From positions 110,748 through 174,747 of the forward strand of contig CAYMIN010000006.1 of NCBI GenBank assembly GCA_964390495.1: DNA of 64,000 bases. Reading direction: 5' to 3'. The stretch's first letter is position 1. Each line of letters opens with the position of its first letter. Source of the stretch: UBA11051 sp964390495. Its GTDB lineage: Bacteria > Armatimonadota > Zipacnadia > Zipacnadales > UBA11051. The position numbers and the translations under genes are program-made. Under the pieces are notes generated by a model, which saw nothing but the letters and a program-made list of their open reading frames with translations, ran no database searches and was not told where the DNA came from. Shown here one piece after another: positions 31,456-39,881 of the stretch.

Positions 31456-32243
31456 AACCATTTGACTGTCCGCTTGCAGAAGAGCAGCTAACGGCCTTCC
31501 TGGACGAGGACCTGCCCGCCGAGCAGATGCGAGCAGTGGCGCGGCATGTCATGGCTTGCTCCCATTGCAGCGAGCTACTGGGCCGCCTGCGCGCCGCCCA
31601 GACGGTCATGGACCTGCCCCACCCCACCGCCGATAGCGCGACACCTTCGCCCGACCTGTGGGACCGCGTCAACTCCCGCCTGGATGAAGTGGACCGTCTG
31701 ATGCAAGCCACGCCCTCCGTTGCGGAAGGCCTGCCCCGCCCCTATCTGTACCGGCTCGTCGCGGTGGGGGCGGGACTGATTTTGCTGGCCGTGGTGGTTC
31801 AGCAGGTGATGCTGCATACCATTTCCGGAGTGCCACCGACCGAGCTAGTCGCGATGCACAATCAGGCGGCGGCCTCGGTGCCAGCGGCGACCGCCTCGGG
31901 CTACACCAACATCAGCCTGGGCGGCTCAAGTCAACCTGCGACGACGGCGAATCCCGCGATGGTCGAGCTTGACGGCGCACCGGCGCTGTGGCTGCAGTAT
32001 GCGGTCGGTGGCCGCCGGGTATCGGTGCTGTGTACGGGCCGCCACTCGGTGAATCTGCGGGGTATGCAGCAGCTCGCCGCTTACGGCAAGCAGTATCATC
32101 TCAAACAGACGCCGGCCGGTAACGTGCTGGTGGACAGTAGCGGCGACATCTGGCGCGTTGCCATCAGCAATGCCACACCGCAGGAGATGCTGCCGGTGCT
32201 GCGCCAGCTTCCGGAGTTCCTCTCGTACCGCACCTCCATGTAG
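31452..32243 (+). CDS. Zinc-binding transmembrane anti-sigma factor
   Basis: 263 residues. The N-terminal ZAS-type domain has HVMACSHC (His32, Cys36, Cys39), the H-x3-C-x2-C zinc motif that binds and silences the cognate ECF sigma factor. A single membrane helix follows at about 98-120, then an extracytoplasmic part of about 140 residues without a recognised domain, presumably sensing or passing the signal. It overlaps the sigma gene by 4 bases. A similar partner arrangement is found in RsiW or RseA-type circuits. The extracytoplasmic part contains short G- and T-rich linker sequence (about 128-160). Confidence 0.88.
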   Translation: MKPFDCPLAEEQLTAFLDEDLPAEQMRAVARHVMACSHCSELLGRLRAAQTVMDLPHPTADSATPSPDLWDRVNSRLDEVDRLMQATPSVAEGLPRPYLYRLVAVGAGLILLAVVVQQVMLHTISGVPPTELVAMHNQAAASVPAATASGYTNISLGGSSQPATTANPAMVELDGAPALWLQYAVGGRRVSVLCTGRHSVNLRGMQQLAAYGKQYHLKQTPAGNVLVDSSGDIWRVAISNATPQEMLPVLRQLPEFLSYRTSM

Positions 32244-32379
32244 CAGTTACGCCTGTTGAGAGAAGACTGCTCGGCGGGCGCCATACTGTCCCCCATAACT
32301 AAAGGTGCTCGTGCGGCTGAGGTAGAAATGGGAAAGGCCAGTGGCCAGCCGCTTGTCTCAGCGCAGGAGCCCAGAAGCT

Positions 32380-33528
32380 ATGAAGCAGCCCGTTACCCAG
32401 CAATACGCCGGCCTGATCAGCGGCATCCTGGCCGCTGTGGCGATCCTGGGCGGGCTGGGGCTTGCGGCCTGGCGCGCGCCTAGGTCCGCCGTCGCCGGAG
32501 CCGCGTCGGTCAGCGACTCGCCGGAGGCTTGGGCAACCACGCCGGTACGGGTAGTTGACGGCTATATCACCGCCTCCCGGAACAGCAATCAGCCCGGCTT
32601 CCCGGCCGTCAACTGCGCAGTAGCCGCCGATGAGCTTTACGATCTGCCGCCGGCCAAGGACGAAATCATCGCGCTCCAGGGCGAGGCAGTCAAGGCCCAG
32701 GCGGCCCCGCAGGTCACCTGGCTGCAGGACGACGATCAGGTGTTCGGGGTCCACCTCTACGGCCGCCGGCGCTGCTACCCGCGCAATATCCTGGTGCGTC
32801 ACTGCCTAATCAACGATATGCTGGCCGGCGAGCCGATCCTGATATACTTCGACCCGCCCAGCGGAGCCTGCATGGCCCTAATGCGTCCGGAAAAGGGCGG
32901 GACCGCGTACAGCTTTGCGGCCTCCGGACTGGGCTATCGGGGCCTGGGACTGCCCTATGACGAGCCGACGGCCAGCTTGTGGTATCCGCTCGGCGGCCAA
33001 GCGATTGTGGGGCCGGCAGTCGGCCAGGAGATCAAGCTGAAGCCGATTGCCGGCGAATGGATGGCATGGGCGGCATGGCGAGAGCTATGGCCGGAAACCA
33101 CCGTGCTGTCCCGTGTTACCGGCTATGACTACGACTACAGCCTCGACCCCTACACCCAGGTGCAGGGGCCGGCGGGCGAGCGGCTGAATTACTACGAAAG
33201 CGCACTGATACTGGCCCCGCCAGTGCTTTCGGATGCAAGCGGAACAATCGCGGATAAGGCCGAAGTACTGGGTGTGAGGCTGCCGGAGGGGGCGCTGGCC
33301 GTACCGGTGGCGGAGGCCTTCGCAGCCGCCGGCGAGCAGCCCCGCACCTTCACCCGAGACAGCGAGTTCGGGCCACTGGAGCTGCGGGTCGCTCCCCAGG
33401 CGCGACGACTGTACCTGACGATGCCGGGGAATGTGAGGCCGCCGCAGGTGCGCATGTTCTGGTATGCCTGGCGGGCCGGGCACCCGGATACGGAGGTCTG
33501 GCGAATCGAGGCTAGCGCAGATGAGTGA
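32380..33528 (+). CDS. DUF3179 membrane-anchored protein
   Basis: About 382 residues. A single hydrophobic helix near the start (about 10-30) acts as an anchor or uncleaved signal. The DUF3179 domain follows, with DEIIALQG, a histidine in VRHCLINDMLAGEPILIYF (about 135-150), and a closing block ELWPETTVLSR. The family has no settled function; it often lies in envelope or stress contexts. The start is ATG 32380 with AGGAG 11 bases upstream. The earlier in-frame codon at 32341 would precede this Shine-Dalgarno. It lies downstream of the sigma/anti-sigma pair with a 136-base gap and overlaps the next gene by 8 bases. Confidence 0.8.
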   Translation: MKQPVTQQYAGLISGILAAVAILGGLGLAAWRAPRSAVAGAASVSDSPEAWATTPVRVVDGYITASRNSNQPGFPAVNCAVAADELYDLPPAKDEIIALQGEAVKAQAAPQVTWLQDDDQVFGVHLYGRRRCYPRNILVRHCLINDMLAGEPILIYFDPPSGACMALMRPEKGGTAYSFAASGLGYRGLGLPYDEPTASLWYPLGGQAIVGPAVGQEIKLKPIAGEWMAWAAWRELWPETTVLSRVTGYDYDYSLDPYTQVQGPAGERLNYYESALILAPPVLSDASGTIADKAEVLGVRLPEGALAVPVAEAFAAAGEQPRTFTRDSEFGPLELRVAPQARRLYLTMPGNVRPPQVRMFWYAWRAGHPDTEVWRIEASADE

Positions 33529-33814
33529 GGTGCAAGAACTGCCGGCGGGGTGGCTCTGCCGGCCGGACGAGCTCGAGCAACAGCTTCAGAGCTGGGCGGC
33601 TGAATACGGCGAAGCGGTGAAAATTGACTGGCAGGAGCAGCTCGGCGGGCTGAAGGTATATGCGGTGACGGTGGGCCAGGGGCCGAGGGCGATGCTGACG
33701 GCGGTGCCACAGAATAACAATCCCAAAACCCCGGCCGCAGCGCAGCGCGAGTTTGCTCTGGCGGCACTGGTGGGAAGTATAATGTATCTAGGGGAACAGG
33801 GTGGGCAGAAATGA
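33521..33814 (+). pseudogene. M14 carboxypeptidase-like N-terminal remnant
   Basis: 98 residues from ATG 33521, which overlaps the end of the DUF3179 gene. The stretch LGGLKVYAVTVGQGPRAMLTA followed by VPQNNNP resembles the entry to zinc carboxypeptidases (M14), where the next residues are usually an H-A-N-E-P-type zinc motif. Here histidine and glutamate are replaced by Q and N, and the protein ends about 30 residues later, lacking the rest of the catalytic domain. It overlaps the glmU start by 4 bases (ATGA). Translation may be kept only for coupling to glmU, or the short protein may have a new role. Calling it a remnant is inference from one motif. Confidence 0.45.
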
Positions 33815-35187
33815 GAGCGGTTGCGTGTCTTGTGCTGGCCGCGGGCGAAAGCTCCCGGTTCAAATCCGCAACACCTAAGCCGCTGCACCAGATGGCCGGC
33901 AGGATGCTGCTGGACCACGTGCTGGATACGCTGGCGGAACTGCAGCCCCAGCGCATAACGGTGGTGGTAGGGGTGGCGCGGGAGCAGGTCACCAAGGCCG
34001 TCGGCAACCGGGCCGAAATCGCGGTCCAGGAAAAGCCGCTGGGCACCGGCCATGCAGTTGACTGCGCCCGCGAGCTGTACCAGGGCTTTGATGGCGATAT
34101 CCTGGTCACGTGCGCGGATATCCCGCTGGTGCGCGCCGCGACGCTGCAGGAGCTGCTGGCTGAACACCGCAGACAAGCGGCCGCCGGCACCATGCTGACC
34201 ACTAAGATGCCCGATCCCAGCGGCTACGGGCGAGTGGTGCGAGATGCCAGCGGTCTGGTGCGAGAGGTCGTGGAGCATAAGGACGCCGACGCGCAGACGC
34301 AGCAGATAGCTGAGATCAATGCCGGCATCTTCTGCTTCCGCGCTGCCGAGCTGTTCGAGGCGCTGGAGCATCTCGAAGCTGATAATGTCCAGGGCGAGTA
34401 CTACCTGCCCGATACGCTGAAGTACTTCCGCGCCAAGGAGATGCCGGTTGCCGCCTGCCTGGCCGAGGACCCCGATGAGGTGATGGGGATCAACGACCGG
34501 GTGCAGCTAGCCACGGCGGAGAGGATCTGCCGCGACCGCATCCGACAGCGGCTGATGCAGGCAGGAGTGACCATGATTGACCCGGCCAGCACCTATGTGG
34601 ATACGCAGGTGAGCATCGGCGCTGATACCGTAATCCGGCCGGGAACCCAGCTCCTGGGCAACAGCAGCATCGGCAGCGGCTGCCTAATCGGCGGCCATGT
34701 GCTGATAGAGAACTCCACCATCGGCGACGGCTGCCTGGTGCGGCACTGCTCCTCGGTGACCGACAGCCGCGTCGAGAATGAAGTGGAAATCGGCCCTTTT
34801 GCTAATATCAGGAATAATTCGCTAATCAAGTCGCAGGCGGTGATCGGGCAGGCCGAGGTGAATCGCACCGAGATCGGTGAGGGCAGCAAGTCGCGGCACT
34901 TCAGCTATCTCGGAGATACCGTGGTGGGGGCCGGAGTGAATATCGGGGCCGGCACCGTCACCTGCAACTGGGACGGGCGGGAGCATCACCATACGGTAAT
35001 CGAGGACGGAGCCTTCATCGGCTCGGACACGATCCTGGTCGCCCCGGTGCGGATCGGGCGCGGTGCCTATACCGGCGCCGGGTCTGTAATCCCCTCTGAT
35101 GTCCCCGCAGCGGCGCTGGGCGTGGCCAGAGCACGGCAGAGAATCATCGAGCGCTGGGCCGAGCGGACCGGCAAGGCCAAGGATTGA
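33811..35187 (+). CDS. glmU: Bifunctional UDP-GlcNAc pyrophosphorylase / GlcN-1-P acetyltransferase
   Basis: 458 residues, the usual GlmU length. It makes UDP-N-acetylglucosamine, precursor of peptidoglycan and other envelope sugars. The N-terminal pyrophosphorylase half has LAAGESSRFKSATPKPLHQM (about 9-28), with the nucleotide-binding signature, and LGTGHAVDCA (about 78). The C-terminal half (from about 255) is a left-handed beta-helix of hexapeptide repeats (IGADTVIRPGTQLLG and others), ending with SVIPSDVPAAALGVARARQR. Translation is coupled to the preceding short gene by the ATGA overlap. Confidence 0.97.
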   Translation: MRAVACLVLAAGESSRFKSATPKPLHQMAGRMLLDHVLDTLAELQPQRITVVVGVAREQVTKAVGNRAEIAVQEKPLGTGHAVDCARELYQGFDGDILVTCADIPLVRAATLQELLAEHRRQAAAGTMLTTKMPDPSGYGRVVRDASGLVREVVEHKDADAQTQQIAEINAGIFCFRAAELFEALEHLEADNVQGEYYLPDTLKYFRAKEMPVAACLAEDPDEVMGINDRVQLATAERICRDRIRQRLMQAGVTMIDPASTYVDTQVSIGADTVIRPGTQLLGNSSIGSGCLIGGHVLIENSTIGDGCLVRHCSSVTDSRVENEVEIGPFANIRNNSLIKSQAVIGQAEVNRTEIGEGSKSRHFSYLGDTVVGAGVNIGAGTVTCNWDGREHHHTVIEDGAFIGSDTILVAPVRIGRGAYTGAGSVIPSDVPAAALGVARARQRIIERWAERTGKAKD

Positions 35188-35233
35188 GGCTTAGGGAGCC
35201 CGGAAGCTGCTTGCGAAATCTTGACCATTGTCC

Positions 35234-35260
35234 TAAAGTTATTTACATGACAGCCGATAT
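35234..35260 (+). promoter_or_regulatory. Sigma-28 (FliA/SigD) promoter of flgM
   Basis: TAAAGTTA (35234-35241), 11 bases, GCCGATAT (35253-35260). This matches the flagellar sigma-28 consensus TAAAGTTT-N11-GCCGATAA at all but two bases. Position and function agree, as flgM is itself sigma-28 controlled in many flagellated bacteria. The start would be near 35267, with AGGAGG before the flgM ATG. Confidence 0.8.
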
Positions 35261-35317
35261 TAGAGATGAGTACCAAGAGGTGGGAGGGTTGTCGGCGTAC
35301 CGAGAGGAGGCAGCAAT

Positions 35318-35614
35318 ATGAGGATTGACCCAGCCCGGTCACAGCCACTGGGCAGCCAGCCGGTGGATCGCCCGCAGACGGCTGACCTAGGCTCTGGGGG
35401 TGCCCAGAAGGCCGAGGGCGTGGCCGGGAGCTTGAAGTCGGATCAGGTGGCGCTGAGCCAGCGGGCACTGGATATGCAACTGGCGCGGAAGGCGCTGGCG
35501 GATGTGCCGGCGGTGAGACAGGATCAAGTGGAGACGCTCAAGGCCCGCATCGCGGCGGGCGAGTACCAGGTTGATACCAAGGAGGTCGCGCGTAAGCTGC
35601 TGGAAGGCAGCTAG
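35318..35614 (+). CDS. flgM: FlgM-like anti-sigma-28 factor
   Basis: 98 residues with the FlgM layout. The disordered N-terminus is rich in Q, P and S, then SDQVALSQRALDMQLARKAL (about 48-67) and DQVETLKARIAAGEYQVD (about 74-91) form the sigma-binding helices, ending in VARKLLEGS. FlgM holds FliA inactive until the flagellar hook-basal body is complete and then is exported. AGGAGG precedes the ATG. A sigma-28 promoter lies 60-85 bases upstream. No other flagellar gene is in view. Confidence 0.88.
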   Translation: MRIDPARSQPLGSQPVDRPQTADLGSGGAQKAEGVAGSLKSDQVALSQRALDMQLARKALADVPAVRQDQVETLKARIAAGEYQVDTKEVARKLLEGS

Positions 35615-35651
35615 CCCCGCGACCGGCAAGACCCAAACGAATACCAATGGC

Positions 35652-35671
35652 CGCCACAGGGAAGTGGCGGC
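35652..35671 (+). terminator. Hairpin downstream of flgM
   Basis: GCCGCCAC (35652-35659) with GTGGCGGC (35665-35672) around about 5 bases, followed by CCTTTGCGTT. Stem strength and position 40 bases after the flgM stop suggest a terminator, though the T run is short. Confidence 0.45.
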
Positions 35672-35743
35672 CCTTTGCGTTGGGGAGCGCGAGGTCGGCA
35701 CAGGCAAAGACCGTGGGCGAATGGAAGTATCTGGGGATTGTCG

Positions 35744-35772
35744 ACTCGGGCTGCAAAGCCCGAGCTACGCGA
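35744..35772 (+). repeat. Intergenic hairpin repeat, family A
   Basis: CTCGGGCTGCAAAGCCCGAG followed by CTACGCGAG. The same CGGGCTnnAAAGCCCG-n-CTACGCG pattern occurs at 39721-39748, 43948-43975 and 52796-52820. Confidence 0.65.
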
Positions 35773-35811
35773 GGGTGTTGGGGATGGGCACGCCAAGGGC
35801 AACGGCACCTA

Positions 35812-35853
35812 GCCCCCTTCCCTCGGAGGGAAGGGGGAATCAAAGGGGGATAG
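35812..35853. repeat. Intergenic repeat, family B
   Basis: CCCCCTTCCCTC, 2 bases, GAGGGAAGGGGGAAT and then CAAAGGGGGATAGG. A perfect 12-bp stem with 2-base loop on the core. Confidence 0.6.
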
Positions 35854-35987
35854 GTCGGCGGAAGAAGCCGGACCCACGCGGAAGGAAACTGCGGGCGCAT
35901 GCCATGCGCCCCTACAAACAACACCTTCCTGGACGACAGGCTTCCTAGCCTGTCGCGGCTTGGACTAACGGCATGGGATAATGCGGG

Positions 35988-37037
35988 CTAGCTCAGCGGC
36001 AAGGAGACGGCCTCGTCGTTGTCGGCGGATCGGTACATCGCCAAGGCCACCTCCAGACTGCCACGGGCGGTCTCCAAAGTCACGCGCGGCTCGCCATCGC
36101 TCTTGATGGCGTCGAGCAGGTCCTGGGTCATGTACTGGTGCTCGAAATAGGCGAAATCCGCCGCGCCACCCGCAGCGGTCTTGACCGCCTCGCTGCCCAC
36201 GCTGCGAATCTCTTCATCGCCCGGCTGCTCGTCTTTGAAATCCCATACCACAATGCGCTCGCCCTGCATGATCGCAGTGCCATTCTCGCCATTGATCTCG
36301 ATGCGCACATCCGTGCCCGGGAACAGCGCCGTCGAGCCCTGCACCACGCCCTTGGCTCCGTTCCCATACTCCAGGAAGGCTAACAGAGTATCCTCCAGCT
36401 CGACTTCGGGATGGGCCAGATTGTACATATAGGCCCGTACCGAGGCGACCTCGCCCATCAGATGATGGAGCAGATCAATGTAGTGGAAGGCGTGCTGGAT
36501 GGTGACGCCGGCGCCCTCCTCGCGCTTGGAGCGCCAGTCGTCCATCAGGTAATAGTCGGTGGCGCGGAACCACTTCATGTAGGTGTCGCCATGCAGGAGG
36601 CGGCCGAAACGACCGCTGGCGATGGCCGCCTTGATGGCCTCGACCGGCTTGCGGAAACGCACCTGCAGCGAGATAGCGCACTTGACGCCGTTCTGGTCGC
36701 GGGCGGCGATCATCTGGTCCACCTTCTCCAGCGTCATCTCCGGCGGCTTCTCGATAATCACGTGCTTGCCCGCCTGCATCGCCGGCACCGCGAACTGGGC
36801 ATGGTAGGCGTTGGGGGTGAGCACGTTGAGGATGTCAATGCGGTCATCGGCCAGCATCGCCTCGAAGCTCGGGGCGGCCTCGGCTCCGTACTCGGCGCAG
36901 AAGTTGTCGAGGCGCTGGCGGTCGAGGTCCACAGCGGCTACCAGCCGGGCCTCCTCAGTGGCGTTGATCGCCTTGCCGTGGAAGGCGGAAACTAAGCCGC
37001 AGCCGACTATCCCAAATCCGAATTTCCCGTCAATCAT
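35988..37037 (-). CDS. Gfo/Idh/MocA family oxidoreductase
   Basis: 349 residues, the second such enzyme in the window. The Rossmann motif FGIVGCGLVSAFHGKA is at about 8-23 and HVIIEKPPEMTLEK at about 90-103 carries the EKP lysine. A central DDWRSKREEGAGVTIQHAFH with histidine near 185 forms the substrate side. GGAGG lies 7 bases before the ATG. It leads a minus-strand block including zinc alcohol dehydrogenase, M20 peptidase, aminotransferase and hydroxyacid dehydrogenase, suggesting oxidation of a sugar, polyol or amino sugar. The actual substrate is not determined. Confidence 0.9.
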   Translation of the reverse strand: MIDGKFGFGIVGCGLVSAFHGKAINATEEARLVAAVDLDRQRLDNFCAEYGAEAAPSFEAMLADDRIDILNVLTPNAYHAQFAVPAMQAGKHVIIEKPPEMTLEKVDQMIAARDQNGVKCAISLQVRFRKPVEAIKAAIASGRFGRLLHGDTYMKWFRATDYYLMDDWRSKREEGAGVTIQHAFHYIDLLHHLMGEVASVRAYMYNLAHPEVELEDTLLAFLEYGNGAKGVVQGSTALFPGTDVRIEINGENGTAIMQGERIVVWDFKDEQPGDEEIRSVGSEAVKTAAGGAADFAYFEHQYMTQDLLDAIKSDGEPRVTLETARGSLEVALAMYRSADNDEAVSLPLS

Positions 37038-37073
37038 TGGTTGCCTCCGTGGTAAGTATTCAAGTTGTGGCTT

Positions 37074-37116
37074 GGCCTAACCCCCGGACCCCCTTCCCTC
37101 AGAGGGAAGGGGGCAA
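37074..37116. repeat. Intergenic repeat, family B
   Basis: GCCTAACCCCCGGA then CCCCCTTCCCTCAGAGGGAA and GGGGGC. The inner stem is CCCCCTTCCCTC with GAGGGAAGGGGG around one base. It lies between the oxidoreductase and alcohol dehydrogenase genes. Confidence 0.6.
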
Positions 37117-37193
37117 ACGGCGGCAAGCCTCACACCTGGCAAAACCGTCTCAACCGCGACGAGGCGAGCAGCTACGCCTAAGTGAGCCAAGCA

Positions 37194-38228
37194 TTACGGA
37201 ATCAATACAACCTTCAGCGCCTCCATGTTCTCGATGGCATCGAAGCCTTCCTGCCAGCGTTCGAGCGGCAGGATGTGAGTTGTGATAGCTTTGGCGTTGA
37301 TCTTGCCGGAGGCGATCATGCTGATGGCGCGGTCCCAACTGGTGTAGAAGGTGGACATGTTGAAGATGATGGTGCAGACCTTGGCCTGGGCCGCGTCCCA
37401 ATCGAACTCGACCGGGCGCTTGCCGGTCAGCCCCACCGCGCAGATGCGACCGAGCTTGCGGATATACTGCGGCGTCGAGGCAATCGCCGGCGGCGCGCCG
37501 GAGCACTCCACCAGCAGATCGGCGCCGCGTCCGTCGGTCAGCTCCAGGCACTTCTCGACGGGGTCTTCCTGCTGGAGGTTGACCACATGATCAATGCCGA
37601 GCTCGCGAGCGGTCTTGAGCCGCAGCGGCTCGTCGGCCTCGACCCCGACTAGCATCACCGCGCGCGCGCCCTCGGCCCGGGCCGCCATCGCCGCCGTCAG
37701 CCCAATCGGCCCCGGCCCTAGTACCACCACAAAATCCTCCGGCTCGACCTTGGCCCGCTCCAATACATCGGTGACGATGTTGGCGGTCGGCTCGACCAAC
37801 GCCGCCTCCTCATAGGTCATGGTGTCCGGGATGCGATGCAGTAGATGCGGCGGATAGGGCAAGTACTTGGTGAAAGCGCCGTCAATGCCCCAGCCGGGCG
37901 AGCGCTTCTCGGGGCAGATCTGGATGTTGCCGGTGCGGCACAAGTAGCACTTGCCGCAGGCCAGAGTGTGCGGTTCGCCGACGACCCGGTCGCCCACCTG
38001 CCAGCCTTCGACTTGGTCGCCGACCGCGATGATCTCGCCGGCGAACTCGTGGCCCATGATCACCGGCGGCCAGTAGGGGAAGGCGTCGTGCAGGATGTGA
38101 ATGTCGGTGCCGCAGATGCCCGTCGCCTTGATCTCGAGCATCACCTGATCGGGGGCCATAGTCGGCTCGGGTACGTCGCGAAGCTCTATGTTGCCGACGC
38201 CTTTTGCAGTCTTTACCAATGCCTTCAT
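37194..38228 (-). CDS. Zinc-dependent alcohol/polyol dehydrogenase
   Basis: 344 residues of the medium-chain dehydrogenase family, close to threonine/sorbitol dehydrogenases. Catalytic zinc ligands are in GICGTDIHI (Cys near 38) and GHEFAGEI (His near 60). The structural zinc lobe CGKCYLCRTGNIQIC (about 92-106) has the four cysteines. The NAD-binding region VLGPGPIGLTAAMAARAEGA lies near 170-190. AGGTGA is just upstream of the ATG. It is likely part of the same catabolic block as the neighbouring oxidoreductase. Substrate could be a polyol, threonine or a sugar; motifs alone do not decide. Confidence 0.92.
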   Translation of the reverse strand: MKALVKTAKGVGNIELRDVPEPTMAPDQVMLEIKATGICGTDIHILHDAFPYWPPVIMGHEFAGEIIAVGDQVEGWQVGDRVVGEPHTLACGKCYLCRTGNIQICPEKRSPGWGIDGAFTKYLPYPPHLLHRIPDTMTYEEAALVEPTANIVTDVLERAKVEPEDFVVVLGPGPIGLTAAMAARAEGARAVMLVGVEADEPLRLKTARELGIDHVVNLQQEDPVEKCLELTDGRGADLLVECSGAPPAIASTPQYIRKLGRICAVGLTGKRPVEFDWDAAQAKVCTIIFNMSTFYTSWDRAISMIASGKINAKAITTHILPLERWQEGFDAIENMEALKVVLIP

Positions 38229-38356
38229 GATTTCACCTGACTTTGCGGACTCGGGCTGGAAGCCTCACCCACTGCTACGCAGTGGGTACCCGACGCGGTA
38301 GTTGTGAGGGGCTCCTGACACGGGCTGAGAGGCCGGCATGCCATAGGGCCGGCGCT

Positions 38357-39592
38357 CTAGCTGCACCAGTCCTGAAGATACCGCACTAGCACCTCGGCGG
38401 CGGTCAGGATGTCCTTGACGGCGATGTTCTCGTTATTGCTGTGCGCGACACCGAGATCGCCGGCGCCGAACCAGCAGGTCGGGATCTCGAGTTGGTTGTT
38501 GTACCACCAGGCATCACACGACGCCGTCATCGCGGAGACCTTGCCCTCCAGACCGACCGCGCGGGCAGCCGTCTGCAGTGTTTGCACCACCGGGTGATCC
38601 GGCTCGATGACGGAGGCATCATGCCTGTAGGTGAACTCGATCTCGAAATGATCGGCCAGCCAGTCGTCATCGCTCCCCTTGATCAGCTCGCGGAGGTCCT
38701 TCATCACCTGCTCCTTGGTGCGGTCGGGCAGGATGCCGAGGACGCCGGTGAAGACAGCCTTCTGCGGTGCCTGGGCCGGCCAATCACCCGCATGCAACTC
38801 ACCGATGGTCAGCGGTGCCGGGTTCGGGAATACATCGAAGAGCGGGTACTTGCCACGGCTCTCGGCGAGCGCAACATCGTGGTAGGCAGTGAAGTGCTCG
38901 ATGGCCTTGAGCGCCTTCATCAGCGCCGAGACCGTGCCGCCCGGCGCGCCGGAGTGGCCCGACTGCCCGTAAACGGTCGCCTCAAACCATACCGCACCGC
39001 GAATCTGCGGATACAGCACGAAGTTCGAGGGCTCCAACACGATAGCCGCATCCGCTTGCTCCCCGGTCCGCGCCATCGCCACGGTGCCGTTGCCACCATT
39101 CTCCTCCTCGATGACCATGTGGCCGATGACATCGCCGGCGAGGTCGAGTTCCAACTCGCGGATCGCCTGGAGTACCAGGTACATCGTGACAAGCTGACCT
39201 TTGGCGTCACAGGCGCCCCGGCCATGGATGATGCCCTCCTCCAAGCGCGGGTCGAACGGCCGCTCCATTGTCGCCGACGGCGGGACGACATCCATATGGG
39301 TATTGAAGACCAGCGACTTGCCGCCTCCGGAGCCTTTTTGGGCAGCCCGCACATTCGGCCTGTCGCCATACTCGAGGTCCTTCACCGGGGTCGAGTAGTC
39401 CACATCATTCTTGATGTCGTTGGTTATCTCGATGTACTCGGTCTCATCGCAAAAGCCCTGCAGGCGGTCATGCAGGTACTCGGCGACGGGCCGCTCGCCA
39501 CCAGCCATCGAGGGGATGCGAATAAGGTCCATGAGGATCTCCGCGACCTCGTCGTGCTTGGCGGCGAGGTAGTTCTTCAGGTCGTCTGACAT
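38357..39592 (-). CDS. M20 family metallopeptidase / deacylase
   Basis: 411 residues of the ArgE/DapE/carboxypeptidase G2 superfamily, which hydrolyse amide bonds in N-acyl amino acids or dipeptides using two zinc ions. Metal and catalytic residues are present: VFNTHMDVVPPS (His and Asp), GRGACDAKGQLV (Asp), VIEEENGG (Glu pair) and GVAHSNNENIAV (His) near the C-terminus. The middle ~110-residue lid/dimer domain is typical. AGGAG lies 9 bases before the ATG. It is flanked by dehydrogenases and an aminotransferase, fitting release or breakdown of an amino acid derivative. The precise substrate is unknown. Confidence 0.9.
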   Translation of the reverse strand: MSDDLKNYLAAKHDEVAEILMDLIRIPSMAGGERPVAEYLHDRLQGFCDETEYIEITNDIKNDVDYSTPVKDLEYGDRPNVRAAQKGSGGGKSLVFNTHMDVVPPSATMERPFDPRLEEGIIHGRGACDAKGQLVTMYLVLQAIRELELDLAGDVIGHMVIEEENGGNGTVAMARTGEQADAAIVLEPSNFVLYPQIRGAVWFEATVYGQSGHSGAPGGTVSALMKALKAIEHFTAYHDVALAESRGKYPLFDVFPNPAPLTIGELHAGDWPAQAPQKAVFTGVLGILPDRTKEQVMKDLRELIKGSDDDWLADHFEIEFTYRHDASVIEPDHPVVQTLQTAARAVGLEGKVSAMTASCDAWWYNNQLEIPTCWFGAGDLGVAHSNNENIAVKDILTAAEVLVRYLQDWCS

Positions 39593-39720
39593 GATTCGTT
39601 GCTCCTAACCGATTCTGGACAAGCCTAACTGTGTGCGCCAGCGGGCCGGTTGCAGCGACTGCTTTGCAGCGGTACCCGGCTCAGCCGGCCCTCCAAACGG
39701 CTACGCCAAAGGCAACGACT

Positions 39721-39748
39721 GTCGGGCTAGAAAGCCCGACCTACGCGC
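39721..39748 (+). repeat. Intergenic hairpin repeat, family A
   Basis: GTCGGGCTAGAAAGCCCGAC (perfect 8-bp stem) followed by CTACGCGC. Confidence 0.65.
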
Positions 39749-39820
39749 GGCAAAGGCTGGGCCCGGCTGGAGCCCCAAACATCCCGCACTCGGCCCCTCC
39801 TGACGGTAACAGCCAACGAC

Positions 39821-39881
39821 AACGGCTGGGCCGGATTCTCGGCGGAAGCTAGAGCTTCCGCCTCATATGCGGCCCCTCCGA
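39821..39881 (+). repeat. Dispersed intergenic repeat, family D
   Basis: Forward copy. The variable middle is CGGAAGCTAGAGCTTCCG, a perfect palindrome around 2 bases, unlike the GACAAGCTCAGGCC middle of the other two copies. Confidence 0.65.

Larger units (their letters stand above)
35615..35987. other. Intergenic stretch with family A and B repeats
   Basis: This 373-base gap between convergent flgM and the oxidoreductase gene holds a family A hairpin (35744-35772) and a family B element (35812-35853). A short GCCGCCAC-AGGG-GTGGCGGC hairpin follows flgM (35652-35671) and could be part of a terminator. No gene seen. Confidence 0.55.
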
